A stretch of 37,966 bases of DNA from Prevotella sp. CAG:617 (GTDB taxonomy: Bacteria; Bacteroidota; Bacteroidia; Bacteroidales; Bacteroidaceae), in assembly GCA_000438115.1 (NCBI GenBank), contig FR903636.1:45824-83789 (forward strand). The letters run 5' to 3'. The position numbers were made by a program, and so were the translations under genes. The notes under the pieces are model-generated. The model saw only the letters and a program-made list of their open reading frames with translations. It was not told where the DNA came from and made no database searches. Below, one piece after another: positions 14,644 through 22,631 of this stretch; position 1 is the stretch's first letter, and every line of letters starts with the position of its first letter.

Positions 14644-15198
14644 TTAATCCTTGTCGTTTTCCTGAGGCTTGACAAAGCGGCCGTACAGGTAGGCGCAGCC
14701 ACCCACAAGCACGATAATATAGATGGGGGTAATGCGGAATACCACTACGGCCATAATGGTCAGCAGCGGAATCCAGATGTTCGACAGGTTGAGGCGGGCG
14801 GCTTTGCCCAGGCGGTAGCAGGGCATGACCATCAGGGCCACAATGGCCGGACGCATGCCGCGCAGAAAGCGCTGAATCCAGGCCGTGTCCTGCAAGTTGA
14901 AGTAGAGCATGGCCATCAACGTAAAGAGTATCAGGGGTAGGGCCAGTACGCCCAAGGCCGCCAGTGCTGCTCCGCGCCAGCCGCCCAGACGGTAGCCTAC
15001 GGCCAGGCTCAGGTTGAGCCCGAACGATCCGGGTATGGATGAGGCCAGTGTGGTCAGGTCGGTCAGTTCTTCGGCGGTAAGCAGGTGGTCGCGGTCAATC
15101 AACCGTTTTTCAATTTGCTGCAGCAGGGCATGTCCGCCACCGGTGGCCAGCAGCCCCATCTGAAAGAATCCTTTGAAAATTTCAATTGGCTTTTTCAT
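14644..15198 (-). CDS. chrA: Chromate transporter family protein, first half-size subunit
   Basis: A 184-residue single-CHR-domain membrane protein, the promoter-proximal partner of the gene at 14008. The N-terminal signature is IFKGFFQMGLLATGGGHALL, and the second signature is SSIPGSFGLNLSLAVGYRLG (about 54-73), where the more usual PGP is replaced by PGS. Five to six membrane segments follow. The C-terminus is a charged tail (KPQENDKD). The difference between the two halves in the PGP/PGS motif suggests that they are not interchangeable. A -7 promoter element (TAAGTTTG, minus strand) lies at 15231-15238, 33 bp upstream of the ATG. Confidence 0.88.
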   Translation of the reverse strand: MKKPIEIFKGFFQMGLLATGGGHALLQQIEKRLIDRDHLLTAEELTDLTTLASSIPGSFGLNLSLAVGYRLGGWRGAALAALGVLALPLILFTLMAMLYFNLQDTAWIQRFLRGMRPAIVALMVMPCYRLGKAARLNLSNIWIPLLTIMAVVVFRITPIYIIVLVGGCAYLYGRFVKPQENDKD

Positions 15199-15230
15199 TA
15201 CTTTTTTCGTGGAGTTCTTGTTTCAACCTA

Positions 15231-15238
15231 CAAACTTA
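15231..15238 (-). promoter_or_regulatory. -7 promoter element (TAAGTTTG) for the chromate transporter pair
   Basis: An exact TAnnTTTG on the minus strand, 33 bp before the first transporter gene. No clear -33 TTTG is present at the expected spacing. Confidence 0.45.
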
Positions 15239-15350
15239 CGGAAAAATGCCGGAATATGCGAATAAAATGTGTTCAGATTGGAGCTGTAAGATATAATTGC
15301 ATCCATACTAATAAATAAAGGTCGTTGTTGAAAAATATTGAGGGTAATAT

Positions 15351-15395
15351 AAAAAACGAACAGACGAACTGACTTTTACCTCAGTACGCCTGTTC
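15351..15395 (-). terminator. Terminator of the amidase-mlaD operon
   Basis: A 15-bp stem with two mismatches (15358-15372 with 15381-15395; outer part GAACAG/CTGTTC) is followed, in the minus direction, by GTTTTTTAT (TTTTTT from 15351-15356). It lies 31 bp beyond the mlaD stop. Confidence 0.75.
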
Positions 15396-15425
15396 ATTTA
15401 ATATATGAATTATGGATTTTGTAAC

Positions 15426-16355
15426 TTATTTTCCCTTGCGTCCGAACAGGGAGAAGTGGACGTAGCGTTTCGGGTTCGCCTTCAGGTCAGTAACCAATGA
15501 ATCGGCACTGCTGATGGTGGTATTGATGTTGTCATACAGCTTGCGGTCGTTGAGGAGCAGGCCCAGTGTGTTGTCTTTGCTGCTCATGCTGTTGTTGAGG
15601 TTGTTGGTGATGTCGGTCATGTTTTTGCTCAACTGGTGTACGCTGGCCAGCGTTTCGTTGACGTTGCGCATGGTTTCCTCCACCGGCACGTTGGCCAGGT
15701 GGCCGGACAAAATTTCCATGTTGCTGCCGATGCGGTTGAGCTTGGCCGTCAGTTGCGGAACGTCGTTTTTGAGCAAATGATTGACTGACGCGGTTGTTGT
15801 TTTCAGTTGGGCTGTCAGTTCTGCTGCATTGTTGAGCGTTTGCATTAAGGCCGGGTCGCCGGTGATGCGGTTGATGTTGGTCAGTATGGAGTCGAGCTTC
15901 GGAATCAGTGCCATTACGGTAGGTGCAGCCTGCTCCAGTTTGTTCATCAGTCCGTTTTTGGGGCCTCCGGGAATGGTATCACCCGGCTCGAGTGTGTGCA
16001 GGGGGTCGGGGCCCAGTACCAGATTCATGACGGCGCCGCCCAGCATCTCTGTGGCCAGTTCAGCCCGTGTGCCGGCCGGCACACGCATTTTGGAGTCCAG
16101 TTCCACACCTACGGCAACATTGCCCGGATGATCGTAGTCGTAAGTTATTTCGCGCACAATACCTACGGCATATCCGTTGGCATATACGGGATTGGATACC
16201 GCAAGTCCGGTGATGTCATTAAATTTAATGATGTAAAGGTTGGATTTCTTAAACAGATTGACACCTTTCAGGAAGTTGATGCCAACAAACAGCAGTACGA
16301 TGGCGACGATGGCCGTCAGTGCGATTTTTATTTCCTTGGTAAAAATTTTATTCAT
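15426..16355 (-). CDS. mlaD: MlaD/MCE-domain lipid transport protein
   Basis: A 309-residue protein with a short cytoplasmic start (MNKIFTKEIK), one membrane helix (about 11-29) and a periplasmic MCE domain (about 38-115; FNDITGLAVSNPVYANGYAV, GVELDSKMRVPAGTRAELAT). From about 150 onward it is helical, with asparagine- and leucine-rich repeats (NNAAELTAQLKTTTASVNHL) suggesting a long coiled tube end. MCE proteins carry phospholipids between inner and outer membrane as hexamers together with an MlaFE ABC transporter. Here no mlaE or mlaF gene is adjacent. It follows the amidase gene in a two-gene operon with a 91-bp gap that contains a stem-loop. The ATG at 16355 is chosen because the family start and helix begin there; the open frame further upstream is not protein-like. 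Confidence 0.9.
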   Translation of the reverse strand: MNKIFTKEIKIALTAIVAIVLLFVGINFLKGVNLFKKSNLYIIKFNDITGLAVSNPVYANGYAVGIVREITYDYDHPGNVAVGVELDSKMRVPAGTRAELATEMLGGAVMNLVLGPDPLHTLEPGDTIPGGPKNGLMNKLEQAAPTVMALIPKLDSILTNINRITGDPALMQTLNNAAELTAQLKTTTASVNHLLKNDVPQLTAKLNRIGSNMEILSGHLANVPVEETMRNVNETLASVHQLSKNMTDITNNLNNSMSSKDNTLGLLLNDRKLYDNINTTISSADSLVTDLKANPKRYVHFSLFGRKGK

Positions 16356-16399
16356 GATGTTGTGTTGTTTTTTCTTTCTGTGTTGAAGAATGGCAGGCG

Positions 16400-16437
16400 G
16401 ATGTGTGCACGCTTTGCCGGGGAGTAGGGCACACATC
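16400..16437 (-). other. Stem-loop between the amidase and mlaD genes
   Basis: GATGTGTGC (16400-16408) and GCACACATC (16429-16437) are perfectly complementary around a 20-base loop. No U-run follows in the minus direction, so it is unlikely to be a full terminator. It begins only 9 bp after the amidase stop and may set the ratio of the two products or mark a processing site. Confidence 0.5.
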
Positions 16438-16446
16438 TTCTTGCGT

Positions 16447-17679
16447 TTATTTTTTCTGGCTCATCTTCCGGGCTTTAATCAGGTCAATGCGTTCTCCGTC
16501 AACAAAGGCTACAATGAATGCTTGCGGGAATTTATCCAGAACCTCGCGGCGCTTTTTCAGAATTTCGCTATACTGTGTACTCTCGCCGTAGGTGTATTTT
16601 ACGAGTCCGTTTTCTTTGTAATAGTCTGTGTCGGTCAGTCCTTTGAACTGTTGACTGCCTGCGCGCAGACGTCGGTTGACTGCAAAAATCTGTACCTTGT
16701 AAACCGGCTTCCCATCCGTGTTGATTTCTTTTTTTGCAGAATCTTTCGTGGAGCCTTGGGGCGTTTGGGCTTCTCTTGCGGTAGATGAATCGTTGGCCCG
16801 TTTGTCATTGCTCACCTTGGGTGATGGCGTGTCTGTTGTTTTGTCGGAATAGACTTTCTTGACGTCATCTTCAGGATTTGAAGGCTTGAACGGCTGAATG
16901 ATGGTGCGTGGGTTTTCCTGGTCGTTCTTGTAAGCAATGAAGCCTGCGTAGATGCTGGCACCCATACGGCGGATTCCTTCCTCGCTGTTGAGGAATTGCT
17001 CTTCTTCTGGGGTGGAAATAAAGCCCAATTCGGTCAGTACGCTTGGCATTGACGTGTTGCGCAGAACCAGAAAACCGGCTTGATGTACGCCTTTATCGCG
17101 GCGGCCTGCATTCTTGACGTAACTTCGCTGGATGCAGCGTGCCAGATTTACGCTTTGTTTCATGTACTGGTCTTGCATGAATTCAAAGATGATGTAGCTT
17201 TCGGCCTGATTGGGGTCGAAGTCAGAGTAACGTTGCTTGTAATCCTTTTCATAGAGAATTACGGAGTTCTCGCGTTTGGCCACATCCAGATTGGCCTGAG
17301 CACGTGCCATACCGAGGGTGTAGGTTTCGGCACCATAGGCAATGCGGCCTGCAGGAAGTGAGTTGGTATGTATGGAAATGAACAGGTCTGCTTTGGCGCG
17401 GTTGGCAATGTTGGCGCGTTCCTGCAGCGGAATGAAAACGTCGGTCTTCCGCGTGTAGATTACTTTAACGTCAGGATTGTTTCGCTCCACCAGGCGGCCG
17501 AATTCCAGCGCGACATTGAGGTTGATGTTCTTTTCTTTCGAAAATTTGCCTACTGCTCCGGCGTCATGCCCGCCGTGTCCGGCATCAATGACCAGAGTAA
17601 AAGTCTTTCCTCCCCATGCCGCAACGGGTAGCAGGAGTGAAAAAAGGGCAAGTATTAATGATGAAATTTTTTTCTGCAT
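16447..17679 (-). CDS. amiC: N-acetylmuramoyl-L-alanine amidase, AmiC type (Amidase_3)
   Basis: A 410-residue periplasmic zinc amidase that cleaves the bond between N-acetylmuramic acid and the peptide stem, usually during daughter-cell separation. A signal peptide is present (SSLILALFSLLLPVAAWG). The Amidase_3 domain (about 27-240) has the expected zinc and catalytic residues: His35 in DAGHGGHDAGAVG, Glu49 in SKEKN, His104 in SIHTNS, and the catalytic Glu217 in VLTELGFIS. A polar linker (about 255-320, PSPKVSNDKRANDSST) leads to a C-terminal SPOR-like domain (about 325-405; KPVYKVQIFAVNRRLRAGS), which would bind denuded glycan at the division site. It is the first gene of an operon with mlaD. 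A -7 promoter element lies 19 bp upstream. Confidence 0.93.
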   Translation of the reverse strand: MQKKISSLILALFSLLLPVAAWGGKTFTLVIDAGHGGHDAGAVGKFSKEKNINLNVALEFGRLVERNNPDVKVIYTRKTDVFIPLQERANIANRAKADLFISIHTNSLPAGRIAYGAETYTLGMARAQANLDVAKRENSVILYEKDYKQRYSDFDPNQAESYIIFEFMQDQYMKQSVNLARCIQRSYVKNAGRRDKGVHQAGFLVLRNTSMPSVLTELGFISTPEEEQFLNSEEGIRRMGASIYAGFIAYKNDQENPRTIIQPFKPSNPEDDVKKVYSDKTTDTPSPKVSNDKRANDSSTAREAQTPQGSTKDSAKKEINTDGKPVYKVQIFAVNRRLRAGSQQFKGLTDTDYYKENGLVKYTYGESTQYSEILKKRREVLDKFPQAFIVAFVDGERIDLIKARKMSQKK

Positions 17680-18018
17680 ACTTCAAGATTACATAGGCAA
17701 AGATAGTGGTTTTTTCTTGAAAATAAACACAGAGTGGTGGTTTTGGCGTATAATTTTACTATATAAAACAACTTTTTAACGAGTGTTGGGGATATGAATA
17801 AACGCCAGATAAGGGAAAATGGAATGCTTTTTTACCTGTTCTTAATGATTCCGGTTTTGTAAAGAAGCGTTTTTTGCGAAACTGCAAACTATGGTAAACC
17901 TTCGGAAAAAGATAAGCCAAATCGTTGGCCAATTCAAGAAAAAAACTGAAATTTGCAAAACGTTTTCCGAAGCGTGTGTTTCGGAACCTCATTTTGTGCT
18001 GAAAAAGTAAGGAAAAAC
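17680..18018. other. Divergent intergenic region between amiC and dnaA (339 bp)
   Basis: It contains the amiC -7 element at 17698-17705, AT-rich sequence to about 17780, an AAAACGTTTT palindrome (17957-17966), and an inverted repeat TTCCGAA-n8-TTCGGAA (17965-17986) 33 bp before the dnaA start. No exact TAnnTTTG was found on the plus strand for dnaA. No cluster of DnaA boxes (TTATCCACA-like) was seen, so this does not look like oriC. No convincing ORF. Confidence 0.55.
17698..17705 (-). promoter_or_regulatory. -7 promoter element (TATCTTTG) for amiC
   Basis: Exact TAnnTTTG on the minus strand, 19 bp upstream of the amiC ATG. No TTTG at the -33 position was recognised. Confidence 0.5.
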
Positions 18019-19371
18019 GTGGAAGATAGTAAAAAGTGGGATAAATGTCGCGCATTTCTGAAGAAGAGTGTGTCGGAGCAAGCCTTTGAAACGTGGTTTG
18101 AGCCGATACGCTTCGGCAGTTTTACGCCAAAGGACGGGGGCGGCCATCTGGTGCTGCTGATTCCCAGCCGATTCGTGGGCGAATTTATCCAGAAACACTA
18201 TCTTGAGCTGATGTCAAAAGCTATTACACGGGCATTTGGCGAAGGCATTTCGTTGACTTACAAGATTGAAGCACGTGCGCCCGGCGAGTCGGCCGGACCG
18301 GTATTGGCTGAGGGGGCCAAAGTTGCCGAAAAAGCCGAACTGCCGCCCATTGACTCGCAGCTCAATCCGGAATATACTTTTGAGAATTTCATTGAAGGTG
18401 AGAGCAACCGGTTGACGCGTTCCATCGGCCTGAGCATTGCCGAGCATCCGGAAAAGGTAACGTTCAACCCGTTTTTCCTCTATGGTCCTTCGGGAGTGGG
18501 TAAAACCCATTTGGCCAATGCGGTAGGGCTTCGCGTAAAGCAGTTGCATCCCAAACTTCGTGTGCTGATGGTGTCGACCCACGTATTCACCATGCAGTAT
18601 ACGGATTCCGTGTTGCACAATCATACCAACGACTTCATTAACTTTTATCAGAGCATCGACGTTCTGATTATTGATGATGTGCAGGAGTTGACTACGGCAA
18701 AGACGCAGCGTACGTTTTTCCACATCTTCAATCATCTTCATCAGAACCGCAAGGTCATCATCATGACCTGCGACCGTCCGCCCGTTTCGCTCGAAGGGTT
18801 TCAGGAGCGTCTGCTCAACCGCTTCAAGTGGGGTATGGTGGCTGAGATGGAACGGCCGAATATCGAACTGCGGCGTGCCATCTTGCAGGCCAAGATGCGG
18901 CGTAACGGTATTTCCTTTCCTCCCGATGTGGTGGATTATGTGGTGAACAACGTGAGCGACAATGTGCGTGAACTGGAGGGTGTTATCAATTCCATTATGC
19001 TCCAGAGCATTATTGAGAACTGCGAAATAGACCTGCCGCTGGCCAAGCACGTCGTGGTGCGTTCGGTAAATATGGAGCGCAAGGAGCTGACGGTTGAAGA
19101 GATTGTGTGCCGCGTCAGCCAGCATTATTCGGTCAAACCCAAGGAAGTGACCTCGTCCAGCCGTAAGCGCCCCATTGTCAGGGTGCGTCAGATTTGCATG
19201 TATCTGTGTCAGAAATATACCGACTGCTCGCTTTCGCAAATCGGGCAGCGCATCGGGCGGCGCGACCACTCCACCGTGATTCATTCCATCAATCTGGTAG
19301 AAAAACAAATCAGCGCCGACCGCGATTTCCGTCATGAACTGGAAGATCTTGATGGATTGATGAAAAAATAA
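18019..19371 (+). CDS. dnaA: Chromosomal replication initiator protein DnaA
   Basis: A 450-residue AAA+ protein that binds DnaA boxes at the origin and opens the DNA for replication. Domain I is at about 1-80 (KWDKCRAFLKKSVSEQAFET-WF), a short acidic/alanine-rich linker at about 85-115, and the ATPase domain at about 118-335 with Walker A GPSGVGKT (156-163), Walker B LIIDDVQEL (about 216-224) and a sensor region TCDRPP. The C-terminal DNA-binding domain has the DnaA signature CSLSQIGQRIGRRDHSTVIH. I chose the GTG at 18019: it puts MEDSKKWDKCRAFL at the N-terminus, as in relatives, whereas the ATG at 17953 adds 22 residues without homology. recQ follows after 9 bp, so the two are likely co-transcribed. 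No DnaA boxes were recognised upstream. Confidence 0.96.
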   Translation: MEDSKKWDKCRAFLKKSVSEQAFETWFEPIRFGSFTPKDGGGHLVLLIPSRFVGEFIQKHYLELMSKAITRAFGEGISLTYKIEARAPGESAGPVLAEGAKVAEKAELPPIDSQLNPEYTFENFIEGESNRLTRSIGLSIAEHPEKVTFNPFFLYGPSGVGKTHLANAVGLRVKQLHPKLRVLMVSTHVFTMQYTDSVLHNHTNDFINFYQSIDVLIIDDVQELTTAKTQRTFFHIFNHLHQNRKVIIMTCDRPPVSLEGFQERLLNRFKWGMVAEMERPNIELRRAILQAKMRRNGISFPPDVVDYVVNNVSDNVRELEGVINSIMLQSIIENCEIDLPLAKHVVVRSVNMERKELTVEEIVCRVSQHYSVKPKEVTSSSRKRPIVRVRQICMYLCQKYTDCSLSQIGQRIGRRDHSTVIHSINLVEKQISADRDFRHELEDLDGLMKK

Positions 19372-19380
19372 TTTTTCGTC

Positions 19381-21222
19381 ATGTCTGTTTCCGCACTTTC
19401 CCTTTTAAAACAGTATTTCGGATATGATACTTTCCGTCCGCATCAGGAGGAAATCATTACCCATATCCTGCAACGCAAAAGCTGCCTGGTGCTTATGCCT
19501 ACGGGTGGCGGCAAGAGCATTTGTTATCAGATTCCAGCCCTGGCCATGGAGGGGACGGCCGTTGTGGTGTCGCCTCTGATTTCATTGATGAAGGATCAGG
19601 TAGACGCCCTGCAGTCATGCGGTATCAGTGCCTATGCGCTCAACAGTGCCCTTTCCGATACCGAGCGTGTCAGTTTGCGCCGAATGTGTCTGGAGGGAAA
19701 GGTAAAATTACTTTACATGGCTCCCGAAACACTGTTGGGCGAACTGAATGCCGGATTGCTGGCCGATTTGCAAATCAGTCTCTTTGCCATTGACGAAGCG
19801 CACTGCATTTCGCAGTGGGGGCATGACTTCCGTCCCCATTATACGCAGCTGGGCGTATTGCGCGAACACTATCCCGACGTGCCGATGGTGGCTCTGACAG
19901 CTACGGCCGACAAGGTTACGCGGGCCGATATTCTCAAGCAGTTGCATCTGGAGGATGCACAGGTGTTTGTGTCGTCGTTTGACCGGCCCAACCTGAGTCT
20001 TGACGTCAGGCGCGGGCTGGCCGGAAAGGAGAAATACAGTACCCTGCTTCATTTTATACGCCGTCATGAGGAACAGAGCGGTATAATCTATTGTCTGTCG
20101 CGTAAAAATACCGACAATCTGGCTGAAAAACTGGCGGCCGATGGTTTCAAGGTCTTGCCTTATCATGCCGGACTGACCAACCAGCAGCGCGAAACTACAC
20201 AGGAGCTCTTTTTGCGCGACGAGGTGCAGATAGTAGTAGCTACGGTGGCTTTTGGCATGGGTATCGACAAGAGTAACGTGCGTTGGGTGGTGCATTATAA
20301 CCTGCCCAAGAGCATAGAAGGCTTTTATCAGGAAATAGGGCGTGCGGGCCGTGACGGTTTGCCCTCCGATACGCTCCTGTTCTATAACTATTCCGACGTG
20401 ATTCAGCTGACGCGCTTTGCGCAGGAGAGCGGGCAGCGCGAAATCAACATGGAGCGCCTGGCGCGTATGGAGGAATATGCCGAGGCACAGGTGTGCCGGC
20501 GGCGCATCCTGCTCAACTATTTTGGCGAAACGGCCGACCACGATTGTCAGAACTGCGACATCTGCCACCATCCGCCCCAGCGTTTTGACGGTACGGTATA
20601 TGCGCAGAAGGCCTTGAGCGCCATTGTGCGCACGGGGCAGAAAGCGACGCTCCCGCAGGTAGCCGACATTTTGTCGGGGCGTTTTACGCCGGCCGTACGC
20701 GAGGCCGGATTTGAACGCATCAAGACCTTTGGGGCCGGTCGCGACGTGAGCCAGCGGCACTGGCGCGACTACTTGCTGCAAATGCTGCAGTCGGGGCTGT
20801 TCGAGGTGGGCTATGACGACGATTGTAACCTGAAACTTACCTCAATGGGGCGCGACGTGCTCTACGGCCAGCGTAGCCTGCAGCTGGCGGTGCCGCGGGT
20901 GGAGGAAACAAAGCCTGCATCCCGGCGTCGTAAGGCGTCAGACAAGGCTGAGGCCCAGCTTCCCCTGCAAGCTGAGGTGAGTGCCTCAGGACAGGTGGTG
21001 AGCGAAAAACTCTTCAAGCATCTGCGGGCCCTACGTATGGAACTGGCCAGACAGAAGGGGATACCGCCCTATATCGTCATGAGTGATGCCACGCTGCGTA
21101 AGGTGGCCGACGCGCAGCCCCGTACCGTGGAGGAATTCGGCCGGATTAGCGGTATAGGCGAGTTCAAGAAAAAGCAGTATGGCGCTTTGTTTGTGGGGGC
21201 CATCAAGGCTTTCCTGAAATAA
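19381..21222 (+). CDS. recQ: ATP-dependent DNA helicase RecQ
   Basis: A 613-residue 3'-5' DNA helicase acting in recombination and in the repair of stalled forks. The motor has motif 0 (FGYDTFRPHQEEII), Walker A TGGGKS (41-46), the DEAH box (138-141, DEAHCISQWGHDFR), and motifs V and VI (VVATVAFGMGIDKSNVRWVV, then HYNLPKSIEGFYQEIGRAGR with DG). A zinc-binding segment follows (about 370-395; CRRRILLNYFGE with CQNCDICHH), then the RQC winged helix (about 400-500) and a C-terminal HRDC domain (about 540-610; LFKHLRALRMELARQKGIPP). All domains are complete. It starts 9 bp after dnaA and ends at a strong terminator, so dnaA-recQ is probably a two-gene operon; this pairing is less common than dnaA-dnaN. 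Confidence 0.96.
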   Translation: MSVSALSLLKQYFGYDTFRPHQEEIITHILQRKSCLVLMPTGGGKSICYQIPALAMEGTAVVVSPLISLMKDQVDALQSCGISAYALNSALSDTERVSLRRMCLEGKVKLLYMAPETLLGELNAGLLADLQISLFAIDEAHCISQWGHDFRPHYTQLGVLREHYPDVPMVALTATADKVTRADILKQLHLEDAQVFVSSFDRPNLSLDVRRGLAGKEKYSTLLHFIRRHEEQSGIIYCLSRKNTDNLAEKLAADGFKVLPYHAGLTNQQRETTQELFLRDEVQIVVATVAFGMGIDKSNVRWVVHYNLPKSIEGFYQEIGRAGRDGLPSDTLLFYNYSDVIQLTRFAQESGQREINMERLARMEEYAEAQVCRRRILLNYFGETADHDCQNCDICHHPPQRFDGTVYAQKALSAIVRTGQKATLPQVADILSGRFTPAVREAGFERIKTFGAGRDVSQRHWRDYLLQMLQSGLFEVGYDDDCNLKLTSMGRDVLYGQRSLQLAVPRVEETKPASRRRKASDKAEAQLPLQAEVSASGQVVSEKLFKHLRALRMELARQKGIPPYIVMSDATLRKVADAQPRTVEEFGRISGIGEFKKKQYGALFVGAIKAFLK

Positions 21223-21286
21223 AAGCGGGATACGCAGTATAGAAAAATTCGGTGGCGGATAAATAAAACAAAGTGCCGGATAAACT

Positions 21287-21336
21287 GACCAGGGTGGCTC
21301 GGAAAATTTTTTCCAAGCCACCCTGGTCGGTTTTTT
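21287..21336 (+). terminator. Rho-independent terminator of dnaA-recQ
   Basis: GACCAGGGTGGCT (21287-21299) pairs perfectly with AGCCACCCTGGTC (21316-21328); the loop region can extend the stem through GGAAAA/TTTTCC. GG and then TTTTTT (21331-21336) follow. Confidence 0.92.
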
Positions 21337-21402
21337 CTTCAGCCCGTGAAAAAATGGAAGTAGGATGAAGGCCGGGAGAGGGGGTGACGATGTTTTATGC
21401 CG

Positions 21403-21452
21403 GGAAGTCCGCTTGCGCTTCGCAGAATGGCGATTGGCGCAGGCGGACTTCC
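21403..21452. repeat. Stem-loop of 16-bp arms beyond recA
   Basis: GGAAGTCCGCTTGCGC (21403-21418) and GCGCAGGCGGACTTCC (21437-21452) pair over sixteen positions with one U-G in plus-strand RNA, and a small TCGC/GCGA stem lies inside. No T-run flanks it on either side. It may end or protect the recA transcript, or be a copy of a dispersed palindromic element. Confidence 0.6.
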
Positions 21453-21538
21453 TGATCGTAAAATGTTGACCGCATGGTTCGGCAGGCTCTCCGGAACGAA
21501 ACCGGCAACCGTTTGTCCAAACCGTGCAGGCACGGCAT

Positions 21539-22558
21539 CTACTTGTTTTCTTCTTTCAGCTTCTCCATGATTTTGGCTTCCAGTTCTTCACATAATTCCG
21601 GGTTATCCTGTAACATGCGTTTTACGGCATCGCGACCCTGTCCGATTTTTGTATCGTTGTAGCTGAACCATGAGCCGCTCTTCTTGACAATGTCCAGTTC
21701 GGTGGAGAGGTCAACCAGTTCGCCGATGTGTGAGATTCCGTCGCCAAACGTAATTTCGAATTCAGCTTTGCGGAAGGGAGGCGCCACTTTGTTCTTGACT
21801 ACCTTAACGCGTACCTGGTTGCCGATGGGCTGGTCGCCGTCCTTGATGGTGGTGACGCGGCGGATGTCCAGACGCACGCTGGCGTAGAACTTCAGGGCGT
21901 TACCGCCCGTGGTGGTTTCGGGGTTACCGAACATGACACCAATCTTTTCACGCAGCTGGTTGATGAAGATACACGTGGTGTTGGTCTTGCTGATGGTGGA
22001 GGTGAGCTTACGCAGCGCCTGGCTCATCAGTCGGGCCTGCAGGCCCACGCGGTTGTCGCCCATGTCGCCTTCGATTTCGGCTTTCGGGGTCAGGGCAGCT
22101 ACGGAGTCGATGACAATGATGTCAATGGCCGATGAGCGAATCAGCTGGTCGGCAATTTCCAGAGCCTGCTCGCCGTTGTCGGGCTGCGAAATGAGCAGCT
22201 CGTCCACGTTGACGCCCAGCTTCTGCGCATAGAAGCGGTCGAAGGCATGCTCGGCATCGATGAAGGCAGCAATGCCGCCCTGCTTCTGTGCTTCGGCTAT
22301 GGCATGGATGGCCAGGGTGGTCTTACCGGAACTTTCCGGGCCATAAATCTCAATGATACGGCCCTTGGGGTATCCGCCTACGCCGAGGGCGGCGTTCAGG
22401 CCGATACTGCCGGTGGGGATGACCTCCACGTTTTCAATCTTTTCGTCGCCCAGCTTCATGATGGAGCCTTTGCCAAAGTCTTTTTCAATTTTGGCCATGG
22501 CGGCTTGCAGGGCTTTCAGACGTTCGCTGTTATTGTTGTTTTCTTCTGTTTTTGCCAT
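21539..22558 (-). CDS. recA: Recombinase RecA
   Basis: A 339-residue recombinase that forms filaments on single-stranded DNA for homologous recombination and induces the SOS response where LexA is present. Landmarks: Walker A GPESSGKT (73-80), the Walker B stretch IDIIVIDSVAAL, loop L1 region EIEGDMGDNRVGLQARLMSQ, and loop L2 with FINQLREKIGVMFGNPETTT followed by GGNALKFY. The C-terminal domain is of the usual length and ends in an acidic/lysine tail (EAKIMEKLKEENK). It is the last gene of a minus-strand run following the peroxiredoxin gene (73-bp gap) and the carboxynorspermidine synthase gene. No LexA-like operator was recognised directly upstream; the gap carries a UUCG-type hairpin instead. 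Confidence 0.98.
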   Translation of the reverse strand: MAKTEENNNNSERLKALQAAMAKIEKDFGKGSIMKLGDEKIENVEVIPTGSIGLNAALGVGGYPKGRIIEIYGPESSGKTTLAIHAIAEAQKQGGIAAFIDAEHAFDRFYAQKLGVNVDELLISQPDNGEQALEIADQLIRSSAIDIIVIDSVAALTPKAEIEGDMGDNRVGLQARLMSQALRKLTSTISKTNTTCIFINQLREKIGVMFGNPETTTGGNALKFYASVRLDIRRVTTIKDGDQPIGNQVRVKVVKNKVAPPFRKAEFEITFGDGISHIGELVDLSTELDIVKKSGSWFSYNDTKIGQGRDAVKRMLQDNPELCEELEAKIMEKLKEENK

Positions 22559-22582
22559 TTTTCTTGTTTATAGTTGCTTAGT

Positions 22583-22596
22583 GGGGCCGAAGCCCC
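22583..22596 (-). other. UUCG-tetraloop hairpin between bcp and recA
   Basis: On the minus strand the sequence is GGGGC-TTCG-GCCCC, a cUUCGg tetraloop on a five-pair GC stem, one of the most stable small RNA hairpins. It stands 24 bp before the recA start and 35 bp after the peroxiredoxin stop. No U-run follows, so it is more likely an RNA stability or processing element than a terminator. Confidence 0.5.
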
Positions 22597-22631
22597 TTTG
22601 GGAGTGTTTCCGCAGGCGGGCGGTGCCGTGT

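Larger units (their letters stand above)
21223..21538. other. Convergent intergenic region between recQ and recA (316 bp)
   Basis: It holds the recQ terminator (21287-21336), a second large stem-loop (21403-21452), and a short CCGTG/CACGG hairpin (21522-21535) next to the recA stop. The remaining sequence (21453-21520) is GC-rich with a CCGG-n6-CCGG motif. No protein or known RNA family was recognised. Confidence 0.55.

Noticed and set aside
18185..18195. TTATCCAGA, similar to a DnaA box (also at about 16534)
   Set aside because: Both copies are single, lie inside coding sequence and differ from TTATCCACA; no cluster or AT-rich unwinding region accompanies them, so no oriC is called.
18214..19335. 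A 373-codon open frame on the minus strand
   Set aside because: Antisense to dnaA, histidine-rich low-quality translation with no domain; a shadow of codon use.
19708..20781. A 357-codon open frame on the minus strand
   Set aside because: Antisense to recQ inside its motor and zinc region; no domain recognised.
21287..21538. Possible small RNA gene between recQ and recA
   Set aside because: Several stems are present but no promoter element pointing into the region was found, and no known RNA family was recognised.
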